From assembly GCA_013791935.1 (NCBI GenBank), contig VMSV01000267.1, positions 1 through 41,932 of the forward strand: 41,932 nt of DNA. The letters are read 5' to 3'. The notes under the pieces are model-generated. The model ran no database searches, was not told the origin of the DNA, and worked only from the letters and a program-made list of their open reading frames with translations. The stretch is from Desulfobacteraceae bacterium. GTDB lineage: Bacteria > Desulfobacterota > Desulfobacteria > Desulfobacterales > UBA5616. Positions within the stretch are counted from its first letter, which is position 1, and the number at the start of each line of letters is the position of its first letter. The translations under genes were made by a program, and so were the position numbers. Shown piece after piece: positions 25,968 to 36,013 of this stretch.

Positions 25968-27058
25968 ATCTATCATTTGAAAATATTCGAAAAACCTATT
26001 TGACGCTGCATGGGAGGGTGGATGCCTTAAAGGGCCTTGATTTAGAGATAGCGGACGGGGAATTCTTCGTTCTGCTGGGTCCTTCCGGCTGCGGAAAATC
26101 CACTACCCTAAACCTGGTTGCAGGGTTGGAGCGCCCCTCCAAAGGGGTCATCCGATTCGGGAATCAAATCATGGCGGATGCGGACCGGAACGTTATGATC
26201 CCCCCGCGCAATCGCAATGTTTCCATGGTGTTTCAAAGCTATGCCTTGTATCCTCACATGAACGTATTTGACAACATTGCGTTCCCCCTGAAAATAGCAC
26301 GAAACCCCAAAGACGATATTCGCAGGGAGGTGGAAAAAACAGCAGCAGTTCTGGATATTACGAGCCTGCTGGATCGCAAGCCCGGAGAATTGTCCGGGGG
26401 TCAGCGCCAGAGGGTATCCATTGCCCGGGCCCTTGTAAGAAACCCCTCCGTGTTCCTGCTGGATGAACCCCTCTCCAACCTGGACGCGCAGTTGAGAACC
26501 AACACCCGGGCCGAATTAAAAAAACTACAGCGGGAAATGGGAATCACCACGCTCTACGTCACCCATGACCAAACCGAAGCCATGACCCTGGGGCATCGGA
26601 TCGCGTTGTTCCATCAGGGCCGAATGATCCAGTGCGGAACCCCGTCACAACTCTATGATCAGCCGATCAACCCCTTTGTCGCCGGCTTTATGGGGTCACC
26701 GCCCATGAACCTTCTTCCGGTTGGAATCAGAGAACAGGGAAATCAGATCAGCCTTTTACTCAATCATCGGGCCATCCCCCTTCCGGATGGAAAAAAACCC
26801 CTATTAAACCGTCTATCCGGCCCAAAAGCCCTCATGGGCATAAGGCCCGAACACATTGAAATCGCCAGCCCGAAAGGGGATTTCGTCCTTTCGGGAAAAG
26901 TTCGGGTGAAGGAGCCCCTGGGACGGGAGGTGATTTTTCATGTGGATGTTGATGAAAACCGCCTGGTCGTGGTAAGTGACAAACAAGACTATGGCGTGGA
27001 TGAGACCATCACCCTGTCTTTTGCCATGGACCGGATTCATCTGTTTGAACCGGAATGA
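25964..27058 (+). CDS. Sugar ABC transporter ATPase (MalK/SugC/UgpC-type)
   Basis: This 364-aa ATPase drives import. Walker A is GPSGCGKST near residue 39, the signature LSGGQRQRVSIARAL near 135, Walker B VFLLDEPLSNLDAQ, and the H-loop YVTHDQTEA. Residues from about 235 on form the C-terminal TOBE regulatory region typical of the MalK branch, so activity may respond to carbohydrate state. It is the last of the four overlapping transporter genes and is followed by a 98-base gap with a hairpin before otsA. Confidence 0.95.
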   Translation: MNLSFENIRKTYLTLHGRVDALKGLDLEIADGEFFVLLGPSGCGKSTTLNLVAGLERPSKGVIRFGNQIMADADRNVMIPPRNRNVSMVFQSYALYPHMNVFDNIAFPLKIARNPKDDIRREVEKTAAVLDITSLLDRKPGELSGGQRQRVSIARALVRNPSVFLLDEPLSNLDAQLRTNTRAELKKLQREMGITTLYVTHDQTEAMTLGHRIALFHQGRMIQCGTPSQLYDQPINPFVAGFMGSPPMNLLPVGIREQGNQISLLLNHRAIPLPDGKKPLLNRLSGPKALMGIRPEHIEIASPKGDFVLSGKVRVKEPLGREVIFHVDVDENRLVVVSDKQDYGVDETITLSFAMDRIHLFEPE

Positions 27059-27101
27059 CAATTTCTTCCCGGCCTTTTGTTTTTAAGGACCCATGGCATG
27101 A

Positions 27102-27122
27102 ATGCCGTCCGGATAACGGCAT
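27102..27122 (+). other. Short hairpin between the transporter and otsA
   Basis: ATGCCGT (27102-27108) and ACGGCAT (27116-27122) are complementary with a 7-base loop and no U tract. It may separate or stabilise parts of a longer transcript. Confidence 0.4.
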
Positions 27123-27156
27123 GATCAGAACCTACAGACAAAAAGGGAAATAAAAA

Positions 27157-28689
27157 TTGACTCCCAGTGAAAACGAAACGGAAAACCGTTTGATCATTGT
27201 GTCCAATCGTCTGCCGGTAACCATCGCCCGGGACAAATCCGGCCAATGGCAGGTGAGTGAAGGTTCGGGTGGCCTGGTGACGGCCATGGCACCGGTTTTA
27301 AGGGACAGGGGCGGATTATGGATCGGTTGGTCCGGAATGGCAAACGGGGATCGGGAAACGCTGAAAAACCTTCTGGATTCGACCACAGAGGACACGGGTT
27401 ATCGTTTTGAACCCGTCATCCTGACAGAAGAAGAAGTGGATCATTTTTACAAGGGTTTTTCCAATGAGATTTTATGGCCCCTGTTTCACGACCTTCAGAC
27501 CCGGTGCAATTTTGATCCTGCTTACTGGGACGCCTATCAAAGGGTCAACCGCAAGTTTGCCCTTTGCATTTGCGATATTATAAAGGCCCGAGACCATATC
27601 TGGATTCATGATTACCACCTTTCGCTCGTGGGCAGGGAATTGCGTGAACTTGGTGTTTACTCCAAAATCGGCTATTTTCTCCACATCCCCTTTCCTTCTC
27701 CGGATCTTTTTTTCAAGCTGCCATGGCGATTTGAAATCCTGAAGGGTATGCTGGCCTATGACCTGATCGGGTTTCAGACCCTGCGGGACCGGCGCAACTT
27801 TGTTCAATGTCTTCACCTCATTTATAAGGGTATTGTTATTCGTGGACGGGGTAAGGTTCTGCGTACACAAATCGACGGCCGGGAAATTAGCATCGGCTGG
27901 TTTCCCATCAGTATCGATTACGAAGAATTTGCAAAAAACGCAAAAAAAGACGAGGTAAGAGAAAGGGCGGAAACCATTCAAAAGGAGATGAATGTTCAAC
28001 ATATCGTGCTGGGAGTGGATCGCCTGGATTATACCAAGGGCATCCCGGAAAGACTTGCGGCGTTTGAGCTCGCCCTGGAGCAATACCCCGAGCTCCAGGG
28101 GAATACCTCCCTTCTGCAACTTGTGGTTCCCAGCCGGGTCCATATTCCCAAATACATGGAGTTGCAAGAGAAGGTGGAGATCCAAATCAGCAAAATCAAC
28201 GGACGATTCGGCCGACCCGGATGGATGCCGGTCCATTATATGTTTCGCGCCATTGACAACAGAGAGCTGCTCGCTTTCTATCGCGCGGCGGACATTGCCT
28301 TTATTACCCCCCTTAAAGACGGCATGAACCTGGTGGCAAAAGAATACTGTGCCGCCAACGTGGATGGTAACGGTGTGCTGATTTTAAGTGAATTTGCCGG
28401 TGCCAAAGATCAGCTCCACCGGGGAGCGCTGCTGGTCAATCCCTATGATATCAAGGCGGTGGCCCAGGCCTTGCGTCAAGCCGTCCTGATGGATTTACAT
28501 CAACGCAAAATGCGGATGCAAACCTTGCGAAAAAGTATCCGCAGGCAGGATGTATACTGGTGGGTGGACGCTTTCTTGGAAGCCGTGTTTGTTCATAAAC
28601 TGAAGGGATTTCCCCGGTTGACCGACCATCTGGAACAACGCCATTTATCTTATCGTCAGATGGAGTCTTCTTACAGGCATGATGAATAG
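27157..28689 (+). CDS. otsA: Trehalose-6-phosphate synthase
   Basis: OtsA transfers glucose from a nucleotide sugar to glucose-6-phosphate, giving trehalose-6-phosphate, the substrate of OtsB encoded at 35145. The 510-aa GT20 protein has [11 protein letters not shown] near the N-terminus, [31 protein letters not shown] and [13 protein letters not shown], covering acceptor and donor sites. The start is TTG at 27157 with AAAGGGA upstream. It ends in TAG, 12 bases before the TreS fusion gene. Confidence 0.96.
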   Translation: MTPSENETENRLIIVSNRLPVTIARDKSGQWQVSEGSGGLVTAMAPVLRDRGGLWIGWSGMANGDRETLKNLLDSTTEDTGYRFEPVILTEEEVDHFYKGFSNEILWPLFHDLQTRCNFDPAYWDAYQRVNRKFALCICDIIKARDHIWIHDYHLSLVGRELRELGVYSKIGYFLHIPFPSPDLFFKLPWRFEILKGMLAYDLIGFQTLRDRRNFVQCLHLIYKGIVIRGRGKVLRTQIDGREISIGWFPISIDYEEFAKNAKKDEVRERAETIQKEMNVQHIVLGVDRLDYTKGIPERLAAFELALEQYPELQGNTSLLQLVVPSRVHIPKYMELQEKVEIQISKINGRFGRPGWMPVHYMFRAIDNRELLAFYRAADIAFITPLKDGMNLVAKEYCAANVDGNGVLILSEFAGAKDQLHRGALLVNPYDIKAVAQALRQAVLMDLHQRKMRMQTLRKSIRRQDVYWWVDAFLEAVFVHKLKGFPRLTDHLEQRHLSYRQMESSYRHDE

Positions 28690-28701
28690 AAGGATCATAT
28701 A

Positions 28702-31700
28702 ATGTTATTTGCAACCAACGAGACACCCGGTGTTGATCAAGACCCAGGCTGGTATAAGGACGCGGTGATCTACCAGCTGCATGTCAAAAGCTTCTATGAC
28801 GGCAATGCCGACGGCATCGGCGATTTTAAGGGGTTGACGGAAAAACTTGATTACCTTCAGGATTTGGGTGTAACCGCCATCTGGCTCCTGCCTTTTTATC
28901 CCTCGCCCTTAAAGGACGACGGGTATGATATATCCAACTATGAGCTCATTCATCCGGCCTACGGATCACAAAGCGATTTCAAGGCTTTTTTGAAAAAAGC
29001 CCATGGCCGAGGCATCCGTGTGATTACGGAACTCGTAATCAACCATACTTCCGATCAACATCCCTGGTTTCAACGGGCCCAGCAGGCTCCACCCAACAGC
29101 AATTATAGAGACTGGTATGTCTGGAGTGATACGCCGGAACTCTATACGGAAGCACGCATCATCTTTCAGGATTTTGAATCCTCCAACTGGACATGGGATC
29201 CGGTGGCCAAAGCCTATTATTGGCACCGCTTCTATTCCCACCAACCGGATCTGAACTTTGACAATCTCCAGGTCCAGAAGGCCATCTTCAACGTGCTGGA
29301 TTTCTGGTTGAACCAGGGGGTGGACGGATTTCGCATGGATGCGGTCCCTTATCTGTTTGAACGGGAAGGCACAAATTGTGAAAATCTTCCTGAAACCCAT
29401 GAATTCATAAGAAAAATCAGAGCCCACGTGGATCAAAAATATCCTGGCCGCATGCTGCTTGCCGAAGCCAATCAGTGGCCGGAAGATGCTGCCGCCTATT
29501 TCGGGGCAGGCGATGAATTTCATATGGCGTTTCATTTTCCACTCATGCCGCGCTTATTCATGGCCCTTCAGATGGAAGACCGTTTTCCCATTCGGGACAT
29601 CCTGGAGCAGACGCCGTCCATTCCGGAAACGGCCCAATGGGCGATTTTTTTACGGAACCATGATGAACTGACCCTGGAGATGGTCACTGATGAGGAGCGG
29701 GATTATATGGTTCGGGTTTATGCCCAGGACCCGAAAATGCGGCTGAACCTGGGCATTCGCAGAAGACTTGCGCCCCTGCTGGGCAATCACCGCCGCCGCA
29801 TGGAACTGATGAATGCCCTGCTCTTCTCCCTGCCCGGAACCCCCATCATTTACTACGGGGATGAAATCGCCATGGGAGACAATATCCATCTCGGCGACCG
29901 GGACGGGGTCCGCACGCCCATGCAGTGGTCCAGTGACCGGAACGCAGGCTTTTCAAAAGTAAACCCCCAGGCCCTCTATCTTCCGGTCAACATTTCTCCG
30001 GAATATCATTTTGAAGTCATCAATGTGGAAGTGCAGCAGCAGAACCTGCACTCCATGCTATGGTGGGTGAAGCGAATCATCAAATTGCGCAAACGGTTCA
30101 AGGCCTTCAGCCGGGGAAGTCTTGAATTTCTAAGTCCGGAAAATCATCATATTCTGGCGTTTATCCGCAGCTATCAGGAAGAGAACCTGCTGGTGGTGGT
30201 GAACCTGTCACGATTCGCCCAATACGGCGAACTGGATCTATCCGGCTATGCAGGGGCAACACCCATCGAGCTGTTTGGCCAGACGGCTTTTCCCACAATT
30301 TCAGCACAACCCTACTTTCTTTCCCTGGGTCCCCACAGTTTTTTCTGGTTTTATCTGTCCCTCCCGGATGCAGGCTCGGAACCCCCCAACGCGGCCGGCG
30401 GGTTCAAACTGCCAGAAATGACCCTATCCGGAAATGAAAACAGCCTCTTTTCCAGCCGCAACAAAGCAGGCCTTGAAACCATGCTGTCCACCTATATTCT
30501 GAATGCCAGGTGGTTTGGCGGAAAAGCCCGTATTTTCAAGCAGGCCACATTGACAGAGGTTATTTCCATAGCCAAATCGGAAATTCCCACTGTGATCGCT
30601 TTTGTTCAGATGGATTATGCCAAAGACGATTCTGAAACCTATGTGCTTCCGGTCACCTTAACGGAAACGTCGGAAGCCAAAGACATCCTGGAAAATACCC
30701 CCTGGGCCGCCATAGGCCGGATCACGTTTAAGGGCAAAAACAGGACCTATCTTTTCCATGACGGGCTGGCCAGCAGCCGTTTCTGCCACTTGCTGTTGAA
30801 AATGATTGAGCGACACCTTCGGATCAAGGTGGGAAAAGGCTCCGTGTCCGGCAGCGCCCTTCCCGTTTTCTCAACATTAAACAAACAACTGCCGGAAACC
30901 ATGAGCACAAAAGTCATCAATTCCGAACAGAGCAATTCGTCGGTGATTTTCAGCGACCGGTTTATCTTAAAGATAATCCGTCGAGTGAGCCCGGGCATCA
31001 ACCCGGATTTTGAAATCAGCGAATTCTTAACGGAAAACAAATTCCCCCATACGCCTCATCTGGCCGGTTCCATAACCTTTCATCCGGAAAAAAGCGAGCC
31101 CTCAACCCTTGGGATTCTTCATGCCCATGTGGCCAATCAGGGGGACGCATGGCAATACACCCTGCGTCATCTGAACAGTTTTTTTGAAAACGCCATGGCC
31201 GGAAAAGAACGGTTTCTTCACTGTGCCTCCATGGAAGCCAAGCCCCTGGAGTGCTTATCCGATGAAGTGCCTCCGGAAGTCATTGAAATGATCGGCCCCT
31301 TTTTTGAATCCGTACGTCTGATGGGTATGCGCACGGCCCAATTGCATGGCGCCCTGGCATCCGCCCCCAAGGGATCGCCTTTTGTTCCGGAACCTTTTTC
31401 CAAGCTCTACCAGAGATCCCTGTTCCAGTCTGTTCGAACCCTGGGCATCAAAACCTTTGATCTTTTACACCGGAACCTGGACAAGCTACCCGGCCAATTC
31501 CATGAAGATGCCCGAATCCTGTTGCAAAATGAGCACAACCTCTATGACCGTCTCATGCCTTTGCTGGACAGAAAAATAGCCGCCCAACGGATTCGCATCC
31601 ATGGCGATTATCATCTGGGCCAGCTGATGTTCACGGGAAAGGACTTTCAAATTATTGATTTTGAAGGTGAACCGGCCAGGCCGGTTTCAGAACGCCGTAT

Positions 31701-32058
31701 CAAGCGCTCCGCGCTTCAGGACGTTGCAGGAATGCTTCGTTCCTTTCATTACGCGTCTGAATGGGCCCTTTACTCCATAAGAAACACCGGAATGGGGGAT
31801 GGCGGAAGCGACACGCTTCTTCAAGCCTGCGCCCTTCGATGGGTGGACTGGATACGCATGATATTTCTCAAGGCCTATCTGACGGAAGCCCGGGAGGGTC
31901 ATTTCCTTCCCCAAGATCAAGGAGATTTTATTCTTCTGCTGGATATTTATTTACTGGATAAGGCCCTGTATGAACTGGCTTATGAGCTCAACAACCGTCC
32001 TGAATGGGTGGGCATTCCCATGAAAGGCCTCCTGGCGCTCATGATCACGCCAGGATGA
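28702..32058 (+). CDS. treS: Trehalose synthase / maltokinase fusion
   Basis: The 1118-aa protein fuses two enzymes. Residues 1-560 are TreS, a GH13 enzyme that interconverts trehalose and maltose: WYKDAVIYQLHVKSFYDGNA, INHTSDQHPWF, nucleophile Asp213 in DGFRMD, acid/base Glu255 in AEANQ, and Asp321 in RNHDE. Residues about 600-1118 are a maltokinase: HGDYHLGQ with Asp969 and DFEGEPARP with Asp986. Together they turn trehalose into maltose-1-phosphate, the donor used by GlgE to extend alpha-1,4-glucan. Such fusions are known in other bacteria. It follows otsA by 12 bases. GlgE is absent from this window, so polymer entry must occur through a gene elsewhere. Confidence 0.95.
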   Translation: MLFATNETPGVDQDPGWYKDAVIYQLHVKSFYDGNADGIGDFKGLTEKLDYLQDLGVTAIWLLPFYPSPLKDDGYDISNYELIHPAYGSQSDFKAFLKKAHGRGIRVITELVINHTSDQHPWFQRAQQAPPNSNYRDWYVWSDTPELYTEARIIFQDFESSNWTWDPVAKAYYWHRFYSHQPDLNFDNLQVQKAIFNVLDFWLNQGVDGFRMDAVPYLFEREGTNCENLPETHEFIRKIRAHVDQKYPGRMLLAEANQWPEDAAAYFGAGDEFHMAFHFPLMPRLFMALQMEDRFPIRDILEQTPSIPETAQWAIFLRNHDELTLEMVTDEERDYMVRVYAQDPKMRLNLGIRRRLAPLLGNHRRRMELMNALLFSLPGTPIIYYGDEIAMGDNIHLGDRDGVRTPMQWSSDRNAGFSKVNPQALYLPVNISPEYHFEVINVEVQQQNLHSMLWWVKRIIKLRKRFKAFSRGSLEFLSPENHHILAFIRSYQEENLLVVVNLSRFAQYGELDLSGYAGATPIELFGQTAFPTISAQPYFLSLGPHSFFWFYLSLPDAGSEPPNAAGGFKLPEMTLSGNENSLFSSRNKAGLETMLSTYILNARWFGGKARIFKQATLTEVISIAKSEIPTVIAFVQMDYAKDDSETYVLPVTLTETSEAKDILENTPWAAIGRITFKGKNRTYLFHDGLASSRFCHLLLKMIERHLRIKVGKGSVSGSALPVFSTLNKQLPETMSTKVINSEQSNSSVIFSDRFILKIIRRVSPGINPDFEISEFLTENKFPHTPHLAGSITFHPEKSEPSTLGILHAHVANQGDAWQYTLRHLNSFFENAMAGKERFLHCASMEAKPLECLSDEVPPEVIEMIGPFFESVRLMGMRTAQLHGALASAPKGSPFVPEPFSKLYQRSLFQSVRTLGIKTFDLLHRNLDKLPGQFHEDARILLQNEHNLYDRLMPLLDRKIAAQRIRIHGDYHLGQLMFTGKDFQIIDFEGEPARPVSERRIKRSALQDVAGMLRSFHYASEWALYSIRNTGMGDGGSDTLLQACALRWVDWIRMIFLKAYLTEAREGHFLPQDQGDFILLLDIYLLDKALYELAYELNNRPEWVGIPMKGLLALMITPG

Positions 32059-32083
32059 AAACCCGGGGCAGAGCAAAGTTCTC

Positions 32084-32130
32084 CATCCCTTTTCGGGATG
32101 TGCATTATCCGGGCCGGATGTGCATTACCC
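32084..32130. repeat. Hairpin and direct repeats between convergent treS and glgM-like genes
   Basis: CATCCC (32084-32089) and GGGATG (32095-32100) form a stem around TTTTC. GGATGTGCATTA occurs twice, at 32096 and 32116, with a 20-base period; the second runs into the last codons of the minus-strand gene. It may act as a two-way transcription end. Confidence 0.45.
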
Positions 32131-33348
32131 GAAATGGATCAACTTCCTGTAAAACGCCAGAGTGTTTTCCGCCACCCTTGCCCAGGTAAAATGGTCCAAC
32201 ACACGCTGTCTGGCCGCAATACCCATACGGGCTTTGACTTCAGGGGAGGTCACCAGGGCGTTGATACGGGTGGCGAGGTCCCGGGCAAACTTTTCCGGAT
32301 GCATTGGCTCGGGATTGCCTCCGCCCATGGCCTCAAACGGGACAAGCCAGCCGGTTTTTCCATCGGCGATCACATCCGGAATGCCGCCTACCGCCGATGC
32401 CACCACCGGAACCCCGCAAGCCATGGCTTCCAGAAGGATAATCCCGAAGGGTTCATACACCGAGGGGCAGACAAACACCGATGCATGGCTGTACAGTACC
32501 ACCAGGTCGTTGGCGGGAACCGTTTCTTTGACCCAAATGACCGGGTTACCCGATTGCTGTTTTAACCGGGACACGGATTCCGTGACCTCGTCCATGATTG
32601 CCGGGGTATCCGGAGCGCTGGCGCACAATACCACCTGGATACCGGGGCTAAGGTACCGGGCGGCCTCAAGATAATGGAGAATTCCTTTCTGGCGGGTAAT
32701 ACGCGATACGAGCAGAATGTAAGGTTTTTCAGGATTAATCCCGTAGGCCCGAACCCGGTCCGGATCCCGCGTAATCTTATATTGAGCCTCATCTATCCCG
32801 TTGGGAATCTCCGCGATCTTGTGTTCAGGAACCCCGTAAAGGGATTGAACATCTTTTTTCATGGACGCGGAAACAGCAATCACCCCGTCGGCATTCTCAT
32901 AGGCTGTTTTTTCCAGCCAGGTGCTGGCATTGTATCCGGCTCCGAGCTGTTCCTGCTTCCAGGGCCGATGAGGCTCCAGGGAATGGGTGGTCAAAACCAG
33001 GGGGACCTTTAAAAGCTGTTTTAACAAACAGCCGGCCAAATGGGTATACCAGGTATGGCAATGGATAAGATCGGCCCCTTTCACGGCATCGGCCATGGCC
33101 ACATTGTGCATCAGGGTATCCGCAAGGACCGGATGGGAAAATTCCTTAGGGTTCGCTAAAACCGGGGAACCTATCCCTTTGGCACGCAGATTGTCCCGGG
33201 TTTCGTCTTGGGTCCCGAAGCACCATACGGCAATATCATGGGACTTCTCTTCCATTTGGCTCAGCTCACGGGATAGAAATGTCACATGAACCCCGGCCCC
33301 TCCATAAACATAAGGTGGATATTCCTTGGTTAGTAGTGCAATTTTCAT
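32125..33348 (-). CDS. glgM: GT4 glucosyltransferase, GlgM/actinobacterial glycogen synthase type
   Basis: The 407-aa product from ATG 33348 (AAGGAGG just upstream; the frame opens earlier at 33390) closely follows the actinobacterial-type family: EYPPYVYGGAGVHVTFLSRE, HTWYTHLAG, TTHSLEPHRPWKQEQLG, IPNGID, and EPFGIILLEAMACGVPVVAS. In mycobacteria this enzyme makes maltose-1-phosphate from ADP-glucose and glucose-1-phosphate and can also extend glucan. It would feed the same pool as the maltokinase. It is transcribed away from glgA with a 170-base shared upstream region. The exact product is inferred from the family. Confidence 0.88.
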   Translation of the reverse strand: MKIALLTKEYPPYVYGGAGVHVTFLSRELSQMEEKSHDIAVWCFGTQDETRDNLRAKGIGSPVLANPKEFSHPVLADTLMHNVAMADAVKGADLIHCHTWYTHLAGCLLKQLLKVPLVLTTHSLEPHRPWKQEQLGAGYNASTWLEKTAYENADGVIAVSASMKKDVQSLYGVPEHKIAEIPNGIDEAQYKITRDPDRVRAYGINPEKPYILLVSRITRQKGILHYLEAARYLSPGIQVVLCASAPDTPAIMDEVTESVSRLKQQSGNPVIWVKETVPANDLVVLYSHASVFVCPSVYEPFGIILLEAMACGVPVVASAVGGIPDVIADGKTGWLVPFEAMGGGNPEPMHPEKFARDLATRINALVTSPEVKARMGIAARQRVLDHFTWARVAENTLAFYRKLIHFG

Positions 33349-33521
33349 CCCTTCCTCCTTAAATGCTTGTGTTGTCGTTTTGTTTTGCATATTCTGGGTG
33401 AACCCCCTGTTTACAGGATATTTTTAAGGATGAAAATGGGGGAATACATGTATTTCAAAGCTCATAAACTTGCTTTAAAGTGACCGGAAAGTACACCCCC
33501 TTACAAAAGGAATTTTTATTC

Positions 33522-35108
33522 ATGCATATTTTACTGGTGGCTGCGGAGAACAGCGCATTAAAAGGGGCAAAAGCAGGCGGCTTGGCAGACGTTATCGGCG
33601 AGGTCGGGCCGGAACTGGTCAAACAGGGTTGCTCCATCACCACGGTCCTCCCGTCCTATGGATTTTTACACGTCCTGAACCCATCGACTTACCGATTTTC
33701 CGTGACTTGTTTTTTCCGCGGATTTCCACATCAAGTCGATTTTTATGAGGCCACCGCCAGCAACCCCCGGGACCCGGTCCAACACCTGATTGCGGATCAC
33801 CCTCTGTTTGGAGAAACCCACCAACAGGACGGCATCCGTCAAATATATGCCCATGACCCGCCGGACCGGCCTTTTGCCACGGATGCCACCCGATTCGCCC
33901 TGTTTTGCGTGGCTATTGCCACCGCAATCATTGAAAAACGGATCGGAAAGCCGGACGTCCTCCACCTCCACGACTGGCATGCCGCCTTTTTACTGATCCT
34001 TCGAAAATATCATCCGGAATTTGAGTCTCTGAAGTCCATACACACGGTTTTTACCATTCACAACCTGGCCCTCCAGGGGATTCGACCCTTCTGGGGAAGC
34101 GATTCTTCCCTGGACGCGTGGTTCCACGGCCTCTCCTATTCTCCTTCCGATCTGGCTGATCCCCGATGGCCCAACTGCGTCAACCCCATGGCTGCCGGTA
34201 TTAGGTTTGCCGATGTTGTGCATACGGTTTCTCCAACCTACGCAAAGGAAATTTTACATCCGGAACACAAACCGGATGTTTATTCCGGCGGAGAGGGCCT
34301 TGAAAAGGACCTTCAACAGGCTGAAAAAGAACACCGGCTTTTCGGCATTCTAAATGGATGCGCCTATGCTGAAAATCGAGACCTGCAAAAAACCGGCTTT
34401 CAAGCACTCGTCCGGATTTTTAAATCCTCCATTCCTGCCTGGCTTGAAGGAAAACAAACCCTGCCCATGGCCCATTTTCTTGCCTGTCTCCGTCTTGCAG
34501 ACCTTGAATCCTTTCCACAAAACCCTTCAATACTGCTTTGCAGCGTCACCCGGCTCACGGACCAGAAAGTACTTCTGATGAAAGCCTCGGGCTCCAATGG
34601 GAAGTCGGGTTTTGAGGAAATCCTGGGGTTTTTGGAACAGGAAAAAGGCCTTTATGTGATTCTGGGATCCGGGGAACCGGCCTATGAACGCTTTTTCACG
34701 GACATGAGCGCCCGGTTTGAACGGTTTATTTTTCTAAACGGCTTTTCAAATCCCTGTGCCGACCACTTATACACCAACGGAGACCTGTTTTTAATGCCCA
34801 GTTCCTTTGAGCCCTGCGGCATCAGCCAGATGCTGGCCATGCGGGACGGTCAACCCTGCGTAGCTCACAATGTGGGCGGGCTCAAGGATACCATACGCCA
34901 CCAGGAAAATGGATTTACCTTTTCCGGAGCCACTCTGACTCAGCAAGTGGATCATTTTGTTTCCACGGTCAAAGCTGCGATTCTCATGCGAAAAAACACC
35001 CCGGATGAATGGGAACATGTTTGCCGTCAGGCGGCCGCAGAACGCTTTTCTTGGCAAAAAAGCGCCAGCCTGTATATCGAACAACTCTATGGCGGATTTG
35101 CAGGCTGA
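33522..35108 (+). CDS. glgA: GlgA-like GT5 glycogen/starch synthase, divergent
   Basis: GlgA extends alpha-1,4-glucan from ADP-glucose. The 528-aa product from ATG 33522 (AAAGGAA upstream; the frame extends back to 33480) has KAGGLADV near residue 21, HLHDWHAAF, and SSFEPCGISQMLAMRDGQPC with NVGGLKDT. The usual NGIDxxxW segment is replaced by ILNGCAYAENRD, and the stretch that follows is unlike ordinary GlgA, so this is an outlying branch with possibly different acceptor or donor use. It is followed 36 bases later by otsB. Confidence 0.85.
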   Translation: MHILLVAAENSALKGAKAGGLADVIGEVGPELVKQGCSITTVLPSYGFLHVLNPSTYRFSVTCFFRGFPHQVDFYEATASNPRDPVQHLIADHPLFGETHQQDGIRQIYAHDPPDRPFATDATRFALFCVAIATAIIEKRIGKPDVLHLHDWHAAFLLILRKYHPEFESLKSIHTVFTIHNLALQGIRPFWGSDSSLDAWFHGLSYSPSDLADPRWPNCVNPMAAGIRFADVVHTVSPTYAKEILHPEHKPDVYSGGEGLEKDLQQAEKEHRLFGILNGCAYAENRDLQKTGFQALVRIFKSSIPAWLEGKQTLPMAHFLACLRLADLESFPQNPSILLCSVTRLTDQKVLLMKASGSNGKSGFEEILGFLEQEKGLYVILGSGEPAYERFFTDMSARFERFIFLNGFSNPCADHLYTNGDLFLMPSSFEPCGISQMLAMRDGQPCVAHNVGGLKDTIRHQENGFTFSGATLTQQVDHFVSTVKAAILMRKNTPDEWEHVCRQAAAERFSWQKSASLYIEQLYGGFAG

Positions 35109-35144
35109 ACTCCGGATTAATCTTATAACAGGAAGAAGCACTCC

Positions 35145-35999
35145 ATGAGCTTGGAAAAGAACTCTGCCGGGTCAGCACCGCTCTCTCTATCAGGTGACCT
35201 TTCCTCAGCCCTATCCGCCAAGGAAGACATCCGCAATAGGATCGAAGACCGGAAGCTTGCGGTTTTCCTGGATTACGACGGCACCTTGACGCCGATTGTC
35301 GAACGTCCTGAACTGGCTGTTCTGTCCGATGAAATGCGAAAAACCCTTAAAGACCTGTCTTCCCTCTGCTTGGTGGGAATTTTAAGCGGTCGAGGGCTGG
35401 AGGATGTTAAAAACTTGGTGAACCTGGACAACCTCCTCTATTCCGGAAGCCATGGATTTGAAATTGCACCTTATGGGCACAGAGAATTCAGTCAAACCAA
35501 GGGAGAACCCTTTCTGCCAGCTCTGGATCTGGCGGAAGAAACCTTGAACAAGGCCCTGAAGCCCATTCAAGGCACTTTCCTGGAACGAAAAAAATATTCA
35601 ATTGCCGTGCATTTCAGACAAGTTGCCGACAGGGAGATCCACAAGGTCGAAGAGCATGTGGATGCGGTGATGGCCCAACAGAACCTGCTCCACAAGTCCG
35701 TCGGCAAGAAGGTTTTTGATCTTAAACCGGCTGTGGACTGGAATAAAGGCACAGCCCTTGGGTGGATTCTGGAAAAGTTGGAAATGGACCGGCCCAACGT
35801 ACTGGCGATTTACATTGGAGACGACACCACGGATGAAGACGCATTTCGTGAAATGGCCCGCATGGGAGGGATCGGCATTCTCGTGCGTGATCCCCTATCC
35901 CGACCTACCCACGCCAGGTTTGCGCTGGACAGCACGGATGATGTTCGGTTTTTCCTGGAATTCCTGATTGCCGCAACCCGTAAAAAGTTGGCTGGATAA
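35145..35999 (+). CDS. otsB: Trehalose-6-phosphate phosphatase
   Basis: OtsB removes phosphate from trehalose-6-phosphate to give trehalose. The 284-aa HAD-family protein has FLDYDGTLTPI with nucleophile Asp43 and acid/base Asp45, and the metal-binding GDDTTDEDAF near residue 224. It is separated from otsA by the treS fusion and the two glucan synthase genes, so the trehalose pathway and glucan synthesis are interleaved. It converges with the P-type ATPase gene, 14 bases away. Confidence 0.96.
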   Translation: MSLEKNSAGSAPLSLSGDLSSALSAKEDIRNRIEDRKLAVFLDYDGTLTPIVERPELAVLSDEMRKTLKDLSSLCLVGILSGRGLEDVKNLVNLDNLLYSGSHGFEIAPYGHREFSQTKGEPFLPALDLAEETLNKALKPIQGTFLERKKYSIAVHFRQVADREIHKVEEHVDAVMAQQNLLHKSVGKKVFDLKPAVDWNKGTALGWILEKLEMDRPNVLAIYIGDDTTDEDAFREMARMGGIGILVRDPLSRPTHARFALDSTDDVRFFLEFLIAATRKKLAG

Positions 36000-36013
36000 A
36001 GCCTCCCGGTGGA

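Noticed and set aside
27472-28236. A 254-codon minus-strand frame
   Set aside because: Antisense of otsA, which has all expected motifs.
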